From Syntrophaceae bacterium (GTDB taxonomy: Bacteria; Desulfobacterota; SM23-61), in the NCBI GenBank assembly GCA_003154025.1, contig PMCE01000467.1, positions 12,897 through 20,732 on the forward strand: a stretch of DNA of 7,836 bases. Reading direction: 5' to 3'. The notes beneath the pieces are model-generated. The model was not told the DNA's origin. It ran no database searches and saw only the letters and a list, made by a program, of their open reading frames with translations. Position numbers and translations under genes: made by a program. How positions within the stretch are numbered: position 1 is the first letter of the stretch; every line of letters starts with the position of its first letter. This document shows, piece by piece, positions 6,423 to 7,836 of this stretch.

Positions 6423-6450
6423 TTTGTGACCAAATTGGCGTCAATTTGAC
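6420..6450. promoter_or_regulatory. Two adjacent dyads, possible operator upstream of tctB
   Basis: CAATTTG-TGAC-CAAATTG (6420-6437) is a perfect inverted repeat with a 4-base centre. GTCAATTTGAC (6440-6450) is a perfect odd palindrome right next to it. They share the direct repeat CAATTTG(T)GAC, with starts at 6420 and 6442, so 22 bp apart, about two helical turns. This spacing would suit a dimeric regulator, but no regulator gene is in the window. Confidence 0.35.
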
Positions 6451-6513
6451 CTCAAAAGACTACCCCTTTTTGCGAGAAGATCCGCGAAAAAAGATGGCCT
6501 CTGGCGTGAATCC

Positions 6514-6541
6514 GTAGGGGCGATTCATGAATCGCCCCTAC
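6514..6541. repeat. Perfect 28-bp palindrome, GTAGGGGC repeat family
   Basis: The half-site GTAGGGGCGATTCA is followed directly by its exact reverse complement, giving a 28-bp palindrome with no mismatch. 'GTAGGGGC...GCCCCTAC' palindromes are, from general knowledge, common between genes in several environmental bacterial phyla. It lies 101 bases after the tctC stop on the transcribed strand and has no T-run directly after it in that direction, so I call it a repeat rather than a terminator. Confidence 0.88.
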
Positions 6542-6641
6542 ACCTGGCCGAGGAGATACATTTTTCGTTCTTACCAACAGGTTTGTATCGATGAAGCGCC
6601 AAGCGCCTAAAACCCCACGAATTCCTGGCCCAATACCCCAG

Positions 6642-7613
6642 TTATTCCATCTTAATATTGGCTTCCTTGGCCAGGGCGGAAAATTTTTCGAATTCCTTCT
6701 TGATCCAGGCGCTGAAGACTTCCGGCGGCATGTGGGTAGGGATGAATCCCATGGTCTTCATCTTCCCGGGCACTTCAGGATCTTCCATGACCTGCTTGTA
6801 GGCATTCGCCAGTTTCTCCACGATCGGCCGGGGGGTCTTGGCCGGGGCGCAGATTCCCATCCAGGAAACGACCTCAAAGCCCGGATAGCCGCTTTCGGCA
6901 ATGCTGGGAACGCTCGGCAGCTCGACGATCCGCTGGGCGGTGGTTACGCCGATGGCCCGGAGCTTTCCGCCCCGCACCTGCTCCATCACGTCCGGAGCAT
7001 TGATGAACCCGGAGTCGATGTGCCCTCCGAGCAGAGCCGTCACACAGGGGGCGCTCCCCTTGTGGGGCACATGAACCATGTCCACCTTGGCCACCCTTTT
7101 GAAGAGTTCGCCGGAGAGGTGCTGGGAAGATCCCATTCCCGAGCTGCCGAAGGTGACTTTGCCGGGGGATTTCTTGGCCGCCTCCACATACTGGGTCACG
7201 GAAGTGATTTTGCTGTTGGGGTTTACGACCAGGATATTGGCTTGGGTGATCAGGTTGGAGACGGGGGCGAAGTCCTGCACCGGGTGAAAGCTGAGAGAGG
7301 GGTTGATGGCCTTGAGGATGACCGCGTTGATGGCGTATAAGACCAGGGTGTATCCGTCCGGAGCGGACTTGGCTACCTGGTCATAGCCCAGCGCCCCTCC
7401 GGCACCCGCCTTATTGATCACCACAATCGGCTGGCCCAGAATCTTGGAAGCCTTGGGAGCGGTGATCCGCGCGCTCGTATCGGTGGACCCTCCGGGGGCA
7501 TAGGTTACGATGATTTCGATGGGTTTGCTTGGATAATCGGCGGCCTGGGCGGTTGTGGCCGCGGCGATGCCCAGAAACAGCACAAAAAGAAGATAGGTGG
7601 AAAATGCTTTCAT
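6642..7613 (-). CDS. tctC: TctC/Bug-type periplasmic solute-binding protein
   Basis: From the ATG at 7613 (complement) this is a 323-residue secreted binding protein of normal family length. An N-terminal signal peptide (MK, hydrophobic core 7-19) ends at AQA|ADYP, with likely cleavage after residue 24. Family landmarks follow: YPSKPIEIIV, the ligand loop 'YAPGGSTDTSAR', 'NKAGAGGALGYDQVAKSAPDGYT', 'VTFGSSGMGSSQHLSGELF', 'VPHKGSAPCVTALLGGHID', 'GKLRAIGVTT', 'LPSVPSIAESGYPGFEV' and 'PEVFSAWIKKEFEKF'. It is predicted to capture an organic acid in the periplasm and deliver it to TctA/TctB. The start is set by GGAGG seven bases upstream (complement of 7621-7625); an ATG seven codons earlier (7634) would place that Shine-Dalgarno inside the coding sequence. 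The gene is first in its operon, in the canonical C-B-A order. The ligand cannot be read from sequence. Confidence 0.95.
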   Translation of the reverse strand: MKAFSTYLLFVLFLGIAAATTAQAADYPSKPIEIIVTYAPGGSTDTSARITAPKASKILGQPIVVINKAGAGGALGYDQVAKSAPDGYTLVLYAINAVILKAINPSLSFHPVQDFAPVSNLITQANILVVNPNSKITSVTQYVEAAKKSPGKVTFGSSGMGSSQHLSGELFKRVAKVDMVHVPHKGSAPCVTALLGGHIDSGFINAPDVMEQVRGGKLRAIGVTTAQRIVELPSVPSIAESGYPGFEVVSWMGICAPAKTPRPIVEKLANAYKQVMEDPEVPGKMKTMGFIPTHMPPEVFSAWIKKEFEKFSALAKEANIKME

Positions 7614-7620
7614 CGTATTT

Positions 7621-7625
7621 CCTCC
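7621..7625 (-). promoter_or_regulatory. Shine-Dalgarno site of tctC
   Basis: GGAGG on the minus strand, 7 bases before ATG at 7613. It chooses this start over the in-frame ATG at 7634. Confidence 0.85.
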
Positions 7626-7646
7626 ATTCCGCATTGAGAAGTGGGA

Positions 7647-7674
7647 CCGAAATTTTTCCGTGGGAAAAATTCGG
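7647..7674 (-). promoter_or_regulatory. Stem-loop in the tctC leader
   Basis: CCGAA(A)TTTTTCC (7647-7659) pairs with GGAAAAATTCGG (7663-7674) across a GTG loop: a 12-bp stem with one bulged A. If transcription starts near 7702, this hairpin lies in the leader, about 33 bases before the tctC ATG and clear of its Shine-Dalgarno. No T-run follows it on the minus strand, so it is not a simple terminator. It could stabilise the message or be an operator. Confidence 0.5.
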
Positions 7675-7708
7675 AGATCATCGGTTCATAGGCTGCGGGG
7701 CGAAGTTC

Positions 7709-7737
7709 ATTCTTATTGGATTTTCAAAAAAAGTCAA
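7709..7737 (-). promoter_or_regulatory. Candidate sigma-70 promoter of the tct operon
   Basis: On the minus strand TTGACT (complement of 7732-7737, 5 of 6 matches) is followed after 17 bases by AAGAAT (complement of 7709-7714, 4 of 6 matches). This would give a leader of roughly 90 bases to tctC. An imperfect inverted repeat, GGATTTTC (7718-7725) and GGAAATCC (7740-7747), spans the -35 and part of the spacer with half-site centres 22 bp apart, as a repressor or activator site might. Confidence 0.5.
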
Positions 7738-7796
7738 TTGGAAATCCGGCGGGATATATTCAGAAATTGGGAGAACCGCCAGCCGTTCTGGTATCA

Positions 7797-7826
7797 TTGA
7801 CTCTTCCGGCCCAAAATGCCTACAAT
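7797..7826 (+). promoter_or_regulatory. Strong-looking promoter reading out of the window
   Basis: TTGACT (7797-7802) and TACAAT (7821-7826) are each 5 of 6 matches to the sigma-70 boxes, with an 18-base spacer. The -10 is flanked by TCCGGC (7805-7810) and GCCGGA (7831-7836), an inverted repeat that may continue past the edge. Transcription would run divergently from tctC into an unseen gene. Confidence 0.55.
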
Positions 7827-7836
7827 GCTAGCCGGA

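Larger units (their letters stand above)
6291..6641. other. tctC-tctB intergenic region, no gene, several dyads
   Basis: This 351-base gap inside the transporter operon carries no credible ORF. It holds two palindromic elements (6344-6422 and 6514-6541), a pair of small dyads (6420-6450) and the tctB Shine-Dalgarno. There is also a two-copy tandem heptamer AAGCGCC (6594-6607). On the minus strand TTGACG (complement of 6443-6448) followed 17 bases later by TGTAGG is a weak promoter-like pair. Confidence 0.6.

Noticed and set aside
6344..6541. Ends of an insertion sequence or MITE
   Set aside because: No transposase, no target-site duplication seen, and the 28-bp unit is a self-contained palindrome; an intergenic repeat family explains it better.
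6594..6607. Two tandem copies of AAGCGCC after tctC
   Set aside because: Two units only, with no facing arm or A/T core, so I do not count it as another heptamer element.
6591..7340. 249-codon open frame on the plus strand opposite tctC
   Set aside because: It has no recognisable domain and is rich in G, H and D as expected for an antisense shadow; TctC on the other strand is complete and well supported.

Overview
The window looks like a chromosomal segment of a metabolically versatile, probably anaerobic or facultative bacterium. The genes are GC-rich with good Shine-Dalgarno sites. The gaps between them carry arrays of 7-base repeats and a 'GTAGGGGC...GCCCCTAC' palindrome, a style I associate with uncultured Desulfobacterota (former Deltaproteobacteria) and some neighbouring phyla. 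The taxonomic guess is inference only.

Left part (1-3234, + strand): the 3' end of a FabG-like short-chain dehydrogenase (SDR), a second complete SDR (745-1515), and a CaiC-like ATP-dependent acyl-CoA ligase (1657-3234). All point the same way and probably form one catabolic unit: the ligase activates a carboxylic acid to its CoA thioester, and the SDRs oxidise or reduce hydroxy/oxo intermediates. The two gaps between these genes are almost filled by inverted arrays of 7-bp repeats. The two elements use different heptamers but share architecture and an 11-base core.

Middle (3235-4333): a visibly AT-richer segment. It holds a short ORF that overlaps the ligase stop and ends after 13 codons, a predicted lipoprotein of unknown function (3399-4067), and a GAAA-loop hairpin in the convergent gap.

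Right part (4334-7613, - strand): a complete tripartite tricarboxylate transporter (TTT) set in the usual order tctC-tctB-tctA. TctC is the periplasmic binding protein; TctB and TctA are the small and large membrane subunits. tctB and tctA are one base apart. tctC is separated from tctB by a 351-bp gap with two palindromic repeat elements and a pair of dyads that could be an operator. Upstream of tctC are a plausible promoter, an overlapping dyad and a leader hairpin. The last 40 bases hold a strong-looking promoter pointing out of the window.

A reasonable reading is that TTT imports an organic acid that the ligase and SDRs process, but the two blocks are convergent and separated by unrelated DNA, so this link is only a hypothesis. 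I found no defence system, CRISPR array, RNA gene or intact mobile element. The most unusual material is the heptamer-array intergenic elements.
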